From contig DBGCOP010000038.1 of assembly GCA_048360435.1 (NCBI GenBank), forward strand, positions 1 to 64,000: DNA of 64,000 nt, given 5' to 3'. Below are positions 34,546-44,401 of this stretch, piece by piece. The position numbers and the translations under genes were made by a program. The notes under the pieces were generated by a model that was given only the letters and a program-made list of their open reading frames with translations, made no database searches and was not told the DNA's origin. The stretch is from Limenecus sp048360435 (GTDB lineage Bacteria; Cyanobacteriota; Vampirovibrionia; Gastranaerophilales; Gastranaerophilaceae). The first letter of the stretch is position 1; each line of letters starts with the position of its first letter.

Positions 34546-36003
34546 CTATGCACATTTTTTCTTGAAGCACATCGGAAGACATATCAAAGCACAAATCAAT
34601 GCTGACAATCCCCAGAACGCAAGTGCTCCGTTCCAGCCGAATTTGTCAACAACAAAACCTGTGCCCAGACCGGAAAGCATTGCTCCGACATATCCGAATG
34701 TTCCTGTGAAACCTGTCACCGCAGAGGCAACTTTCTTTGAGCTTGATTCGATTGCACAAACTCCGCCAATCAACATTTGAGGGCCGTAGGTGAAGAAACC
34801 TGAAAAACCGATCAGCAATATGTCGATTACGCCCGAGCCGTTAATTTTTAATACATCCACCATTGATTTGCCGGTTAGAGCAAAGAATGCACTGTCGATG
34901 AAGTTTGTTCCTGTTCCGTTGAAGTACAAGCCGAGCATACAGACGATTACACCGACGAGGAAAATAACGTTGATTGGTGCTCTTGCTCCTTTAAAGACTT
35001 TGTCTGATATAATACCTGCCGAAATTGTTCCGAAAAATCCGAACAATGGAAGACAAGCAAGTTTCATTGAAGCGAGTTCAAGAGTGTTTTTCTTTGCTTC
35101 AACGAGGTATTTAATAATCCAATCTTCCGTGCCGAAACGAATTACATAAACGAACACATAAGCCATGGCGAGTGCCCAGATAGCTTTGTTTGTCAAAACG
35201 TTTTTCACAAGAATCTGCATGTATGACATTCCGTCGTCTTCAGCTTCTGTTTTTGCTGTTTCTTGTACACGTTCAGGTTCTCTGTATTCTTCTACATCGG
35301 GAAGACCGATTGTCTGCGGTTTATCTCTCAGTCTGTTAAACATCCACAAAGCTACGATTATAGCGAGAGTGCCCGGTATATAGAAGGCTGCTTGCCAGCC
35401 GAATTTTGCAATTGCAAAGCCGGAAAGAATTACGGCAAGAAACGTACCTGTCTGGTGTGATGTTGACCACATCGCCCATTTTGTTGCTCTTTCCGAGTTA
35501 GAAAACCAGTAGGTCAAGCTTTTTGCAACAGGAGGAAATCCCATAGACTGGAACCAGCCGTTGCATCCCCAGAAAAATGCCAGAACCCACAAAAGGATTG
35601 TTGCGGAAGGCAGTCCGAAGAAGGTGAATTTTCCCGGTGTGAAAACGAAAAAGCTCAAAGCAAAACAGATGTTCGCCAAACCTGCCAGAATCAAGCCTGT
35701 GGGCAGGAATTTTCTTACGTCTGAACGGTCTGCTATCATTCCGTTAACGAATTTTCCGATTGCATAAGTGAAGTACAAGGAGCTTCCAATCACACCCAGT
35801 TCAAGGTTTGAATAGCCCAGTTCTTTACTCATTGACGGCAAAGCTGCCGCAATATTTTTTTTGCATAAATAAAACATTGCATAGCCGATAAAACAAGAAT
35901 AAAACATTCTCAATCTGAAATGAGAGTATGTTTTTTTGATTTGTTCTTCGTCTTTAATAGGTTCGGCTGCTGCCGGTTCTTTAAAAAATTCTAATAATCC
36001 CAT
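34546..36003 (-). CDS. MFS organophosphate:phosphate antiporter (GlpT/UhpT/UhpC type)
   Basis: 485 residues, 12 membrane helices. The OPA signature is seen in SHFRLRMFYSCFIGYAMFYL, KKNIAAALPSM, LGVIGSSLYFTYAIGKF and WGCNGWFQSMGFPPVAKSL. Members exchange glycerol 3-phosphate or hexose phosphates for phosphate. The gene is alone; no glycerol-phosphate or UhpAB genes adjoin it, so the substrate cannot be fixed and a sensor role as in UhpC is not excluded. GAGAG-type weak ribosome site. Confidence 0.85.
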   Translation of the reverse strand: MGLLEFFKEPAAAEPIKDEEQIKKTYSHFRLRMFYSCFIGYAMFYLCKKNIAAALPSMSKELGYSNLELGVIGSSLYFTYAIGKFVNGMIADRSDVRKFLPTGLILAGLANICFALSFFVFTPGKFTFFGLPSATILLWVLAFFWGCNGWFQSMGFPPVAKSLTYWFSNSERATKWAMWSTSHQTGTFLAVILSGFAIAKFGWQAAFYIPGTLAIIVALWMFNRLRDKPQTIGLPDVEEYREPERVQETAKTEAEDDGMSYMQILVKNVLTNKAIWALAMAYVFVYVIRFGTEDWIIKYLVEAKKNTLELASMKLACLPLFGFFGTISAGIISDKVFKGARAPINVIFLVGVIVCMLGLYFNGTGTNFIDSAFFALTGKSMVDVLKINGSGVIDILLIGFSGFFTYGPQMLIGGVCAIESSSKKVASAVTGFTGTFGYVGAMLSGLGTGFVVDKFGWNGALAFWGLSALICALICLPMCFKKKCA

Positions 36004-36123
36004 TTATTTCCAACTCTCTATTGTGTGTACGGTAAAAAAATTATCCCAGAAAAATGCACTGATTACAATTAAAGTAAAATTATGTTAAAATCGTTTCATA
36101 TATTATTTTGAGGAATTTATTTT

Positions 36124-37458
36124 ATGGAACACATTCATAATTTTGTCGCATCAAATGCTTTGATTATTTCATCAGCGATATTGATAATCGCTTATGTTTT
36201 TATTGCGTGGGAAAAGATTTCAAAGGTTACTGTTGCTATGATAGGTGCGTCTTTGACGATTATTCTCGGACTTCTTGCGCAGTCAAAAGGGCATGATTCA
36301 ATAGATCCTCATTATTTTATAAACTTTGTTGATTTTAATGTGATTTTTCTTTTAATCAGCATGATGATTATTGTCAGCATTGCCAGCAAGAGCGGTGTAT
36401 TTACATGGATAGCGAATGCTCTTTTGAAGAAGACCAAAGGGCACCCGACGAAGATTCTTATTGCGTTAGGTGTTTTTACAGCGATTGCTTCGGCTTTTCT
36501 GGACAATGTTACGACGGTTATTCTTGTTGTGCCTGTTACGTTTCTTGCTGCGAAGAAGCTGGACATAAATCCGATTCCTTATTTAATTACAGAAATTCTG
36601 GCTTCAAACATTGGCGGTACGGCTACTTTAATCGGTGATCCGCCGAACATTATCATAGGCAGCAAAGCAGGATTTAGTTTTATGGACTTTTTGCTGGAGC
36701 TGACAGACATTGTTTGTCTGATTTTTGTAGTCAGCATGTTGATTCTGTGGTTATGTTTCAGGAAGCAGCTTGTTGCAAGCAAAGAAAAAATGGAAGAGGT
36801 TGCTCTTCTTGACAACAGCAAGACAATCACGGATATGAAGCTTGCGATTCGTTCTTCAATTGTACTTTTGCTGGTTATTTTAGGTTTTATACTTCATGAT
36901 GTTATACATCTTGAGTCTTATGTAATAGCAATGGCAGGGGCTAGTTTCCTTTTGATTTTTGAAAGTCCGAAAAGGGTGTTAAACGGAATCGAATGGAACA
37001 CTATCTTCTTTTTCATCGGGTTATTTATTATAATCGGCGGTTTTGAAGCCGCAGGCGGAATCTCTATGATGGCGCAGTGGATTCTGGATGTAACAAAAGG
37101 CAACGAGACGGCTATGGCGATGTTGATTTTGTGGGCATCGGGTATTTTGTCAGGGATTGTCGACAACATCCCTTACACCGCAACAATGGCACCTTTGATT
37201 TATCAGATACAGCTGGTTGAAGGTGCTCAATATGCACACCCCTTGTGGTGGTGTTTATCTTTGGGTGCTTGTCTTGGAGGAAACATGACAATTATCGGTG
37301 CGGCAGCTAACGTAATCGTTTCAGAAACCTCCGCAGCGCACGGAAAACCGATTTCGTTTATGAAATATTTAAAATATGGTATGCTCATTACTTTTGTATC
37401 ACTGGTTTTGAGTTCAGCATACATATATTTCAGATTTCTTCTTCATGCACCGCACTAA
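36124..37458 (+). CDS. ArsB/NhaD-superfamily ion carrier
   Basis: 444 residues with 11-12 membrane helices. The hallmark SNIGGTATLIGDPPNIIIG (about 160-178) and its echo LGGNMTIIGAAANVIVS (about 380-396) define the ion-transporter superfamily that includes arsenite pumps, NhaD Na+/H+ antiporters and SLC13 carriers. The region SAFLDNVTTVILVVPVT also fits. The ion is not determined; no ars genes are close. GAGGA ribosome site. Its stop touches that of the convergent GH13 gene with no gap. Confidence 0.82.
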   Translation: MEHIHNFVASNALIISSAILIIAYVFIAWEKISKVTVAMIGASLTIILGLLAQSKGHDSIDPHYFINFVDFNVIFLLISMMIIVSIASKSGVFTWIANALLKKTKGHPTKILIALGVFTAIASAFLDNVTTVILVVPVTFLAAKKLDINPIPYLITEILASNIGGTATLIGDPPNIIIGSKAGFSFMDFLLELTDIVCLIFVVSMLILWLCFRKQLVASKEKMEEVALLDNSKTITDMKLAIRSSIVLLLVILGFILHDVIHLESYVIAMAGASFLLIFESPKRVLNGIEWNTIFFFIGLFIIIGGFEAAGGISMMAQWILDVTKGNETAMAMLILWASGILSGIVDNIPYTATMAPLIYQIQLVEGAQYAHPLWWCLSLGACLGGNMTIIGAAANVIVSETSAAHGKPISFMKYLKYGMLITFVSLVLSSAYIYFRFLLHAPH

Positions 37459-39486
37459 TTAGACATTTTGTTTGTAAACCTGATGTTTGAAGGCTTGTTC
37501 AATGTCAGGAGTATTTACTTCGAAAACGTGTGCCTGAGCAGGTCCGAGGTCGATTTCAATTTCATTGTTTTTTGCTTCCCAACTGCTTCCTGTTCCGTAT
37601 TTTGGAGACAGGTCTTTCAGTTCCTGAGTTTGTTTCAAGCCGGGTATAATAACTTTAACTTTTTGTTTTGAGTTTACGTCGTGGTTTGCAATTGTTACGA
37701 GAGTTTTTCCGTCTTTATGTCTTGCATAAGCAATGACTTCATCACGGCTGTTGCCCTTCACAGGCAGTTCTATATAGCTTCCTTTTGTGATAACTTCGCC
37801 GTATTGCGGTCTTACAACGTTCATCATATAACCGAAATGTTCACCTATGTCAGGGTTTTCTCCTCCCGGTTTTCTTGATTCGTTAAAGATATCGATGAAT
37901 TCTGTATGTGTATAGTGAATTATATTATCTTTTGTCAGAGAAAATTCTTTGAAAAAGTCGAAGATGCCTTTATACTCCGGTTTATCTGCAATTTCTGCAA
38001 TTTTTTTGTCTGCATCAGGGCTGTTTAAGAGTTTTTGAAGGTTTTCTCTGTTTTCGAATTTTGATGTGTGGAGCAAATCATTCACAGTGTCTTTGTAGAC
38101 AGGGTTCTGGAGCAATTCGTTGAATGATTTATTAACATATTTTTTGTCATAAGGATAGATATATCTGTCACCGGATTCATATCCTGTAACGATATACGGG
38201 TTTGTCATAGGCAATGTGGCTTGTATGACGTTTGTCATTTTGCAATAGTCAGGGCCGCCGTTCGACATCGGGCTTTTGTCATCGTGTGTGGCAAAAGAGC
38301 CGATTAAAGATTTGCCTTTGTTGTGGCTGTGAGACATTTGGAGGTTGTCTTTCACAAACTGGTGGAAGTCTTTTGCTTTCCATATATTGAAGATGTGATA
38401 TTGTCCGTAATAAGAATCAAAACCGGCGTCAAGAGCTTCTTCAGGACGGTCGGCAGGCATGTTTTTCATCGGTGAAGCATCTTCGTATGTATAACATTCT
38501 GCTAAGAAAGCAAATTCAGGGTCTTTGCTTCTTGCGTAAGATGTAATAATATCCCAGAATTCAGGCGGTTTTGCTCTGCCTACGTCGGCTCTGATTCCGT
38601 CGATTCCAAGATCTATGCACATATCAATGTATTTTTTATGATAGTCAATCAAAGCAGGATTCAGCGTTCTTTTGTCAGCATCATCCCACGGATTAAACAT
38701 TCTGATGTCTTCCCAGCCTTCAGGAGTTTTAGGGTTGCCCTGAGCATCTGTTGCTCTCAGGTCAGGTCTTGCGTCATAAAGGTCAACTGACATACAGCTC
38801 GGGAGGTCAACCATTACTTTGATTCCCTTTTTATGACATTCTTTTATTGCATCTTTTGCTTCTTCATAAACATTTTTCGGATTTCTCGGATCGTCGAGTT
38901 TCGGGTCTATGGAAAGATAATCCAAAGGTGCATAAACAGAACCTGCGCTGCCTTTTGCCGCAATCAATCCCGGAGGATTTATCGGCAGCCAGTGAAGTGT
39001 ATTAATTCCGTATGATTTCAGTTCATCAAGACGTTCTACCATGTTAGTGAAATAGCCGGGTTCTTCACCGTTTTCAATAAGTCCGTTTCCGTCTGTGTCT
39101 TTTGCGTTGAAGGTTCTTGGAATCATTGCATAAATAACAGCCTGATTGTTCTGGAACATTGAACGAAGGTTGTTTTTATAGTTTGTTAAAGGTGCTGATT
39201 CTGTTTGTGTAACGTTTTGAACAGGTGCAGCTGAAGGAGTTTGGACTGTTCCTGCTTTAATCAGCAGTGCTGTCAGGAGGCTGCCGCCTGTTTGTTTTTT
39301 ATACTGGTCGGCAATCGGTGTGGATACAGGAACAAACGCAGGGTTGGTTTGTGTAAGCTGTCCTTGAGATTCCGCTGTGTGTTGAACCGGTGTTTGCTGT
39401 ATATTCTGGTTTTGCATCATTTGTGCGAGCAATGATGCTTTGAAATTTTGTTTCAGCGCAGTTGTATAGCTAAGGTTATTTATCAT
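37459..39486 (-). CDS. GH13 alpha-amylase-like enzyme with EF-hand loop
   Basis: 675 residues. The first ~110 are Gln/Thr/Pro-rich without a signal peptide. Then comes a GH13 barrel: nucleophile Asp301 in DGIRADVGRA, acid/base Glu330 in LAECYT, and the third acid in FATHDDKS (about 398-405). Conserved region I is VMVDLPSC, lacking the usual His. A perfect EF-hand calcium loop lies at 130-141 (D130, D132, N134, G135, E141). The C-terminal beta domain spans about 585-660. Substrate is likely an alpha-glucan, location unclear. The ATG overlaps the upstream stop as ATGA. Confidence 0.8.
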   Translation of the reverse strand: MINNLSYTTALKQNFKASLLAQMMQNQNIQQTPVQHTAESQGQLTQTNPAFVPVSTPIADQYKKQTGGSLLTALLIKAGTVQTPSAAPVQNVTQTESAPLTNYKNNLRSMFQNNQAVIYAMIPRTFNAKDTDGNGLIENGEEPGYFTNMVERLDELKSYGINTLHWLPINPPGLIAAKGSAGSVYAPLDYLSIDPKLDDPRNPKNVYEEAKDAIKECHKKGIKVMVDLPSCMSVDLYDARPDLRATDAQGNPKTPEGWEDIRMFNPWDDADKRTLNPALIDYHKKYIDMCIDLGIDGIRADVGRAKPPEFWDIITSYARSKDPEFAFLAECYTYEDASPMKNMPADRPEEALDAGFDSYYGQYHIFNIWKAKDFHQFVKDNLQMSHSHNKGKSLIGSFATHDDKSPMSNGGPDYCKMTNVIQATLPMTNPYIVTGYESGDRYIYPYDKKYVNKSFNELLQNPVYKDTVNDLLHTSKFENRENLQKLLNSPDADKKIAEIADKPEYKGIFDFFKEFSLTKDNIIHYTHTEFIDIFNESRKPGGENPDIGEHFGYMMNVVRPQYGEVITKGSYIELPVKGNSRDEVIAYARHKDGKTLVTIANHDVNSKQKVKVIIPGLKQTQELKDLSPKYGTGSSWEAKNNEIEIDLGPAQAHVFEVNTPDIEQAFKHQVYKQNV

Positions 39487-42428
39487 TTTGTTACTCCTTC
39501 GGGGGAAGTCGGGTTAAGCGGTTCATACTGATCTTTGTTGAAGTAATTTTTTCTGCCCATAAGTCCGATTGTCAAAAGTGTCAAAGCACTTGTTCCGACC
39601 AGAAGACCTATGGCAAGTTTTGACCATTTATTTCTTGAGCAGGAGTTTTCTGCTGCTCCTACGATGAAGTCCGTTACGTTTTTGCCGGATCGTTCGGCAA
39701 GAGGTTTATTTGCCACAGAATAGTTGAGTTTGCTGAGGACATGTTTTATTGCATCTTGTCTGTTATAATTTTGTGAGGTGCTGAATTTGTCTCTGTAATC
39801 ATAGATTACCTGCATGTATCTGTCGACGTCTATTCTTCCTATGTCATGGACTCTGTCTCTTAAGCGTGCTTCAACTTCTGATACCTTGCTAAAGTCATTT
39901 TTGTTGAAGATAGAATCAAGAAGTCCTTTTAAAATTTCTCCTTCATTTGCATGCGGCCAGATTTTATTGAATGTGCCCATGAAGTGGAACTTGAGTCTTT
40001 CTGTGTTTCTGTTGGCTTTTTCTATAAACTGTCTGATGAGTCCTTTTTCGCCTTCATTTTTACAGTTTTCGAGAATTGCTCTGAGCGTTTCATCGGAAAC
40101 AGGTCCGTTGACTTCGTTTGCAATATTCCAGAGCATTGTTTTGCTGTGGTTGATGCCTTTTTTGTAGCCAGGGATAACTGCTTCGAATTTTGTAGTCCAG
40201 TTGTTTATATCATTTTTTTGAAGAACTATATCTTTGATATAGCGTTTCAATCCGTTTTGTGCTCTTTCAAACTCTTTTGCATAGAAGTCGGTATCACTCA
40301 TTCCTGCCGGTTTAGGGGTTACGAATGAATAGTAAACCGGTCTGTTGTTGAGGTTATTTTTGAATTCTTCTACGTTTGAACCGAGAATTTTGTTTACGAT
40401 TTCATCAATGTTTTTGAATGTATCAAGTGCTTTAATCGGTCTTGTGAAAGAGTCGACTGTGTTTACAAGTTTTTGATAGATTGATCTGATATTCATTGCA
40501 TATTGTTTTTCAATGTTATCAGTCATTGTATGAGAGAAGTTGTGTGATGAAACACGTGTCATCAGTTGTTTAACTTTATAAAGCAAGCCGGGATTTTCAT
40601 AAGTTCCAATCATTTCAATTACGGCTTTTTCTTCTTTGCTGGTTGCGTTAGAAGCGTATTTTGCCATTTGGTTAAGAACTTTTCCGTATTTATTCGGGTC
40701 AGCAGCTATTTCTTCAAATTTTCTTGTTACGAGTTTTGCAGCATTCTGAGAATCTGTTGCTGCAATTTCAAGCATTTCTGCTTTGTTGAAGCCGAGTGCT
40801 TGAAGATATTTTTGAGGAACTCTTTCCCAGTTTATTGCAGTAGAAGACTCGGATATGTTCATTATTGTCGCTTTTTCAATTTCAGCGATTCTTTCTTTCA
40901 ATGCAATATTGGTTTCGGCAAAGTTGAAGATTTTTCTCATCTTATCTGTATCAACTTTGTTGTATCTTACCTGTTCAAAATATGCATCAGCTTTTTTGTT
41001 AATGATGTTGCGAAGTACTTTGATAAGACTTTTGTCAACGTTTTGTTCTTCGTTTACGGTCCATATAACTTTTCTTGCAAGAAGGTTTTTCACTGAATCC
41101 TGTTTTACAAGACCGATTTCTTCTTCACCAAATTTTATGCCTGATTCTTGAAGTGCTGCTGAAATTTCATGAGGCTGTAAGCCTTTGTAATCAAGGAATC
41201 TTTTCGGTATGATGCCTTTTTTGTCGGCAGGAACCATTTCAACGGCTTCTTTTATTGCATCAGCAGTAAGTTTTTGTAAATCACTTTTGAAGCTTTCTGT
41301 TATGTGAACAATAGGTTCTGATGCATCCATTGCATATTTCATTTCTTCGCTAATGGCTGTTTGAATACCTGTTGCAAAATATCTTTTTGAAATAAAATCC
41401 TGAAGTTTTTTGAAGCTTTCGGGTGAAAGTTTGTTTGATTCGCCCCCAAGAATTGCTTCAAATTCTTCTACAACTGCTTTGTCAGGTTTTATTTGCAATT
41501 CTTTCATTACGTGAGAAATATCATTTGTATTGTTATTAAGAAGATTGTTGATATTCTGTGCAAGATTTGTTGCTTTTTGTTCGCTCATTTTTGTTCGGAT
41601 GTTTTCAAGTGTATTTTGGAGCGGTTTTTGAAGACTGTCAGCAGCAATTGATGACAGAACAGGAGTCATTACGCCTGCTGTAAGCATCCAGAGAGTGTTG
41701 CCCTGAATTGCAATTTGTTTCATTTTGTCTTGAATTGCTTCTCTTCTGTTTTTGATATTTCTTGGGATTCCCAGTTTATCGCCGATTAAGTCAAGTTTTT
41801 CATAATCAGGAGCTTGTTTGTTGTAGTTACCGTTTTTATCAATATGTCTGTATAAATCCCAGGCAAGGTACTGAGGATCTTCAAAGAAATTTTTTCTTCT
41901 TCCGTAAGAGTCTACATATTTCTGGTTTATGTCAACACCTGTTGCCATTTTGATAGGTGCACCGATAACTCTGGGCCATACTGCCATTGATGCAAACCAT
42001 GTCGCCAAGCCGACAAATTCCATACCTTTTGCAAACGGAAAGAGTTTTGAGGTTGCGAGAACTGCGGCAATTCCCAAAGAACCTGTTCTGATGGCAAGGT
42101 CATTAATCTTTCCGACTGAATAGTCTGTTCCTTCGCCTTTGAAGGCAGCTTTGTAGAAGTATTTTGCATAGTCAGCATAAGATTTTACCGTGCTTGCAGC
42201 AGATTGGAAGATATTTTCTTTTACAAGATAACCATTCGGGCTGTGCGGCTTTACACCTTTTGGTGTTGTAGTTGCAGGGCTGAGCGGTTCAGCAGGAATG
42301 TATGAAAAATTTTGGTATTGCGAAAATTCTTTTTGAATTGCATGCACCGGTTTTTGAGCAACAGGGGGTGTTGCGTTGTTTGTTACTTGAGGTTTATAAA
42401 CAGGTATAGTATTGATTAAGTTTCCCAT
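39483..42428 (-). CDS. giant membrane protein, 981 residues, unknown
   Basis: A Pro/Thr-rich N-terminus (1-70) is followed by hydrophobic segments near 108-125, 138-155 and 228-245, then about 680 residues of predominantly helical, charged sequence, and a final membrane helix (LAIGLLVGTSALTLLTIGLM, about 939-958) before a short polar tail. It is related to the 375-residue protein upstream: TGVDINQKYVDSYG and YLAWDLYRH align with RGIDLNQPYARAI and FTRWDLLYN, and the C-terminal helices also match. I know no family. Middle operon position; TAG of the upstream gene abuts its ATG. Confidence 0.6.
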   Translation of the reverse strand: MGNLINTIPVYKPQVTNNATPPVAQKPVHAIQKEFSQYQNFSYIPAEPLSPATTTPKGVKPHSPNGYLVKENIFQSAASTVKSYADYAKYFYKAAFKGEGTDYSVGKINDLAIRTGSLGIAAVLATSKLFPFAKGMEFVGLATWFASMAVWPRVIGAPIKMATGVDINQKYVDSYGRRKNFFEDPQYLAWDLYRHIDKNGNYNKQAPDYEKLDLIGDKLGIPRNIKNRREAIQDKMKQIAIQGNTLWMLTAGVMTPVLSSIAADSLQKPLQNTLENIRTKMSEQKATNLAQNINNLLNNNTNDISHVMKELQIKPDKAVVEEFEAILGGESNKLSPESFKKLQDFISKRYFATGIQTAISEEMKYAMDASEPIVHITESFKSDLQKLTADAIKEAVEMVPADKKGIIPKRFLDYKGLQPHEISAALQESGIKFGEEEIGLVKQDSVKNLLARKVIWTVNEEQNVDKSLIKVLRNIINKKADAYFEQVRYNKVDTDKMRKIFNFAETNIALKERIAEIEKATIMNISESSTAINWERVPQKYLQALGFNKAEMLEIAATDSQNAAKLVTRKFEEIAADPNKYGKVLNQMAKYASNATSKEEKAVIEMIGTYENPGLLYKVKQLMTRVSSHNFSHTMTDNIEKQYAMNIRSIYQKLVNTVDSFTRPIKALDTFKNIDEIVNKILGSNVEEFKNNLNNRPVYYSFVTPKPAGMSDTDFYAKEFERAQNGLKRYIKDIVLQKNDINNWTTKFEAVIPGYKKGINHSKTMLWNIANEVNGPVSDETLRAILENCKNEGEKGLIRQFIEKANRNTERLKFHFMGTFNKIWPHANEGEILKGLLDSIFNKNDFSKVSEVEARLRDRVHDIGRIDVDRYMQVIYDYRDKFSTSQNYNRQDAIKHVLSKLNYSVANKPLAERSGKNVTDFIVGAAENSCSRNKWSKLAIGLLVGTSALTLLTIGLMGRKNYFNKDQYEPLNPTSPEGVTK

Positions 42429-43556
42429 CTATTTTTGCACCTCATTTGTCTTTTCATCTTTTTTTACAATTTTGTGGTTTCTGCCCGATGTTTTTCCTAT
42501 AAGAAGAGAAATTGCAGTTAATGTAGCTAATCCTGTAAGTGTGATGATTGATTTACCTGCAATTGAGGAGGCTTTGTTATGTCCTTTCCAAAACTCTGTG
42601 AAGCTTTTTCCGAAAGGTTTGAGTGCGTAATCATAAACAGCTATTTTGGCATTGTGCAATCTTTGTTTCAGCGGTGTTTTGTTGATTCCGAATATACCGT
42701 CTTTTACAGTACGTTTGAAACCTGCGAGCGATTCATTTTTCCAGGGTGTCTGGTTTGCCATGCCGATTCCAAGAGCAACGTAGCAAGCTGTGAGGGCATA
42801 TTGCCATGCTCTTGCCATGATGATTGTCTTTTTGACAAGCGGTTTTACTGTTGAATCAACATCATTTGCATCTTCTTTTATTCCGTATTTTTTGGCAAGT
42901 TTTATGTATTTTTCGTTTATTTCTTCAGGAGTTTTTCCTTCATGGTTGTATAACAAATCCCATCTTGTGAAATCAGCACTTTCAAAAACTTTGTGATATT
43001 CTGTGTCTTTTCCGAAAACGCCTGTATGATTTGTTGACGTAGGGATAGCTCTGGCATAAGGCTGGTTCAGATCAATGCCTCTTGTCAGGCGGACTGTTGT
43101 GTTGACTATTGATTTTGCAATTGCTGCACCTACATAATACAAGCCTACACCGAGTGCCATATGTTTTGCTACTGTTTTTGCAGCTTTTGCTGCTTGAAAA
43201 TTGTTTTTGTTTACACCTGCATAAAAAAGAGCTGCTAGAATAGGACCGCCTACATAATAGGGGAATTTTGCAGTTTGAAGAAATTCAAAAAATGTATAAT
43301 CCTGTGCTCCGCCTAGTCCTCTGGGGAAATGTTTGAGAGGAATAGCTTTTGTTTTTTCCCAATTAACTCTCATTTTCTCTGAGAATGTATCATCTAAGAG
43401 AGTATCTTTTTTATAGATGCGATTGTTTTCTTTACTGTTTTGGGCTTGAAAGTTTTTGTCAATATATTGTTTTGTACTTGTTTCGGAAGCTGAAAATGAG
43501 CCGACAGCGGCAGGATTATTGACATAATTCATTAGATTATTCGACACAGTAACCAT
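42429..43556 (-). CDS. membrane protein related to the 981-residue protein, unknown
   Basis: 375 residues, about four hydrophobic segments (near 95-112, 130-150, 245-262 and 340-358). The segment RLTRGIDLNQPYAR and the following ADFTRWDLLYNHEGKTP correspond to the larger neighbour, which carries a long helical insertion that this one lacks. The tail is Lys-rich. First gene of the three-gene operon; AAGGGGAAC precedes the ATG. Function unknown. Confidence 0.58.
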   Translation of the reverse strand: MVTVSNNLMNYVNNPAAVGSFSASETSTKQYIDKNFQAQNSKENNRIYKKDTLLDDTFSEKMRVNWEKTKAIPLKHFPRGLGGAQDYTFFEFLQTAKFPYYVGGPILAALFYAGVNKNNFQAAKAAKTVAKHMALGVGLYYVGAAIAKSIVNTTVRLTRGIDLNQPYARAIPTSTNHTGVFGKDTEYHKVFESADFTRWDLLYNHEGKTPEEINEKYIKLAKKYGIKEDANDVDSTVKPLVKKTIIMARAWQYALTACYVALGIGMANQTPWKNESLAGFKRTVKDGIFGINKTPLKQRLHNAKIAVYDYALKPFGKSFTEFWKGHNKASSIAGKSIITLTGLATLTAISLLIGKTSGRNHKIVKKDEKTNEVQK

Positions 43557-43846
43557 AGTTCCCCTTGAATCGCATGTATAGTCCTACTAATTAAAGGTTC
43601 ATCAAAAAATTTTTTGCTATGTAAAATACACAAATTTTTGAATAGATCTCCTAGAACTAGTCTACCACAGGATTTTGAATATAAAATTCTTTTTTACATT
43701 TTGTAATATATTTAAAGCCAAAACTGTATTCAGTTTCAGTTTGACTTTTTGATATTAATTATTAAAACATAATCATACAAACAGATGTAGTAAACACACG
43801 GGCAATCCTTAATAATTAGTTAGTGTAGTTATAATCAGCAGACCCT
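43557..43846. other. 290-base divergent intergenic region
   Basis: No open frame of note. It contains a minus-strand TATACAT about 20 bases before the membrane-protein operon and a plus-strand TATAAT (43830-43835) 11 bases before fliJ. Confidence 0.5.
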
Positions 43847-44401
43847 ATGCCTTTTCGTTACAGATTACAAAAAATTCTGGATTTCAGAATCAGAAAAAAA
43901 GAAGAACAGCTTCAAAATGTACGTAATGCACAGGCGCTGGTGCTGAAGATAGAAGGACTGATAGACAGAAACAACAAAGAAATTGCGACAACAAGAATAA
44001 ATATGCGTCAGGCTGATTTTTCTATGTATGAGGCTTATGACAATTTCCTGAAACACCTGTATGTTAAAGGTGAGCAGCTTGAAGCCGACAGGCAGGAAGC
44101 ACAAAAAGCACTTGAGGTTGAAAAAGACAAGCTCAGAGAACTCGAAAAGGCGGTTAAAGTTCTTGAAAAACATAAAGAAAGAAGCCGTGAGGCATATCTT
44201 GAAGAAGAAAAACAAATAGAGCTCAAGAGACTATCAGAAGTCGCAATCCAGAAATATTTTGCAAAAACCAGAGCACAGCAGGAAGAAGAACTTGCTGAAA
44301 TGTTAAAAAATTCCCAGTATAATGAAGGAACGGATATAAATGAATATCTCGAGTACCCAGACTCCGACAGAAACCCAACAACAAACAACAACGCAGGTTA
44401 G
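43847..44401 (+). CDS. fliJ: flagellar FliJ-like export chaperone
   Basis: 184 residues, almost entirely coiled coil, starting MPFRYRLQKILDFRIRKKEE, which is the usual FliJ N-terminus. FliJ sits in the flagellar export gate and stirs the FliI ATPase. The tail after 160 is acidic and disordered. TATAAT 11 bases upstream implies a leader of about 4-5 bases. The next gene starts 62 bases inside its 3' end. No fliI or fliH is in the window. Confidence 0.75.
   Translation: MPFRYRLQKILDFRIRKKEEQLQNVRNAQALVLKIEGLIDRNNKEIATTRINMRQADFSMYEAYDNFLKHLYVKGEQLEADRQEAQKALEVEKDKLRELEKAVKVLEKHKERSREAYLEEEKQIELKRLSEVAIQKYFAKTRAQQEEELAEMLKNSQYNEGTDINEYLEYPDSDRNPTTNNNAG

Noticed and set aside
43648..43670. CTAGAACTAGT resembling a cloning polylinker
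   Set aside because: It lacks the flanking polylinker sites and lies in AT-rich native-looking DNA; likely chance.
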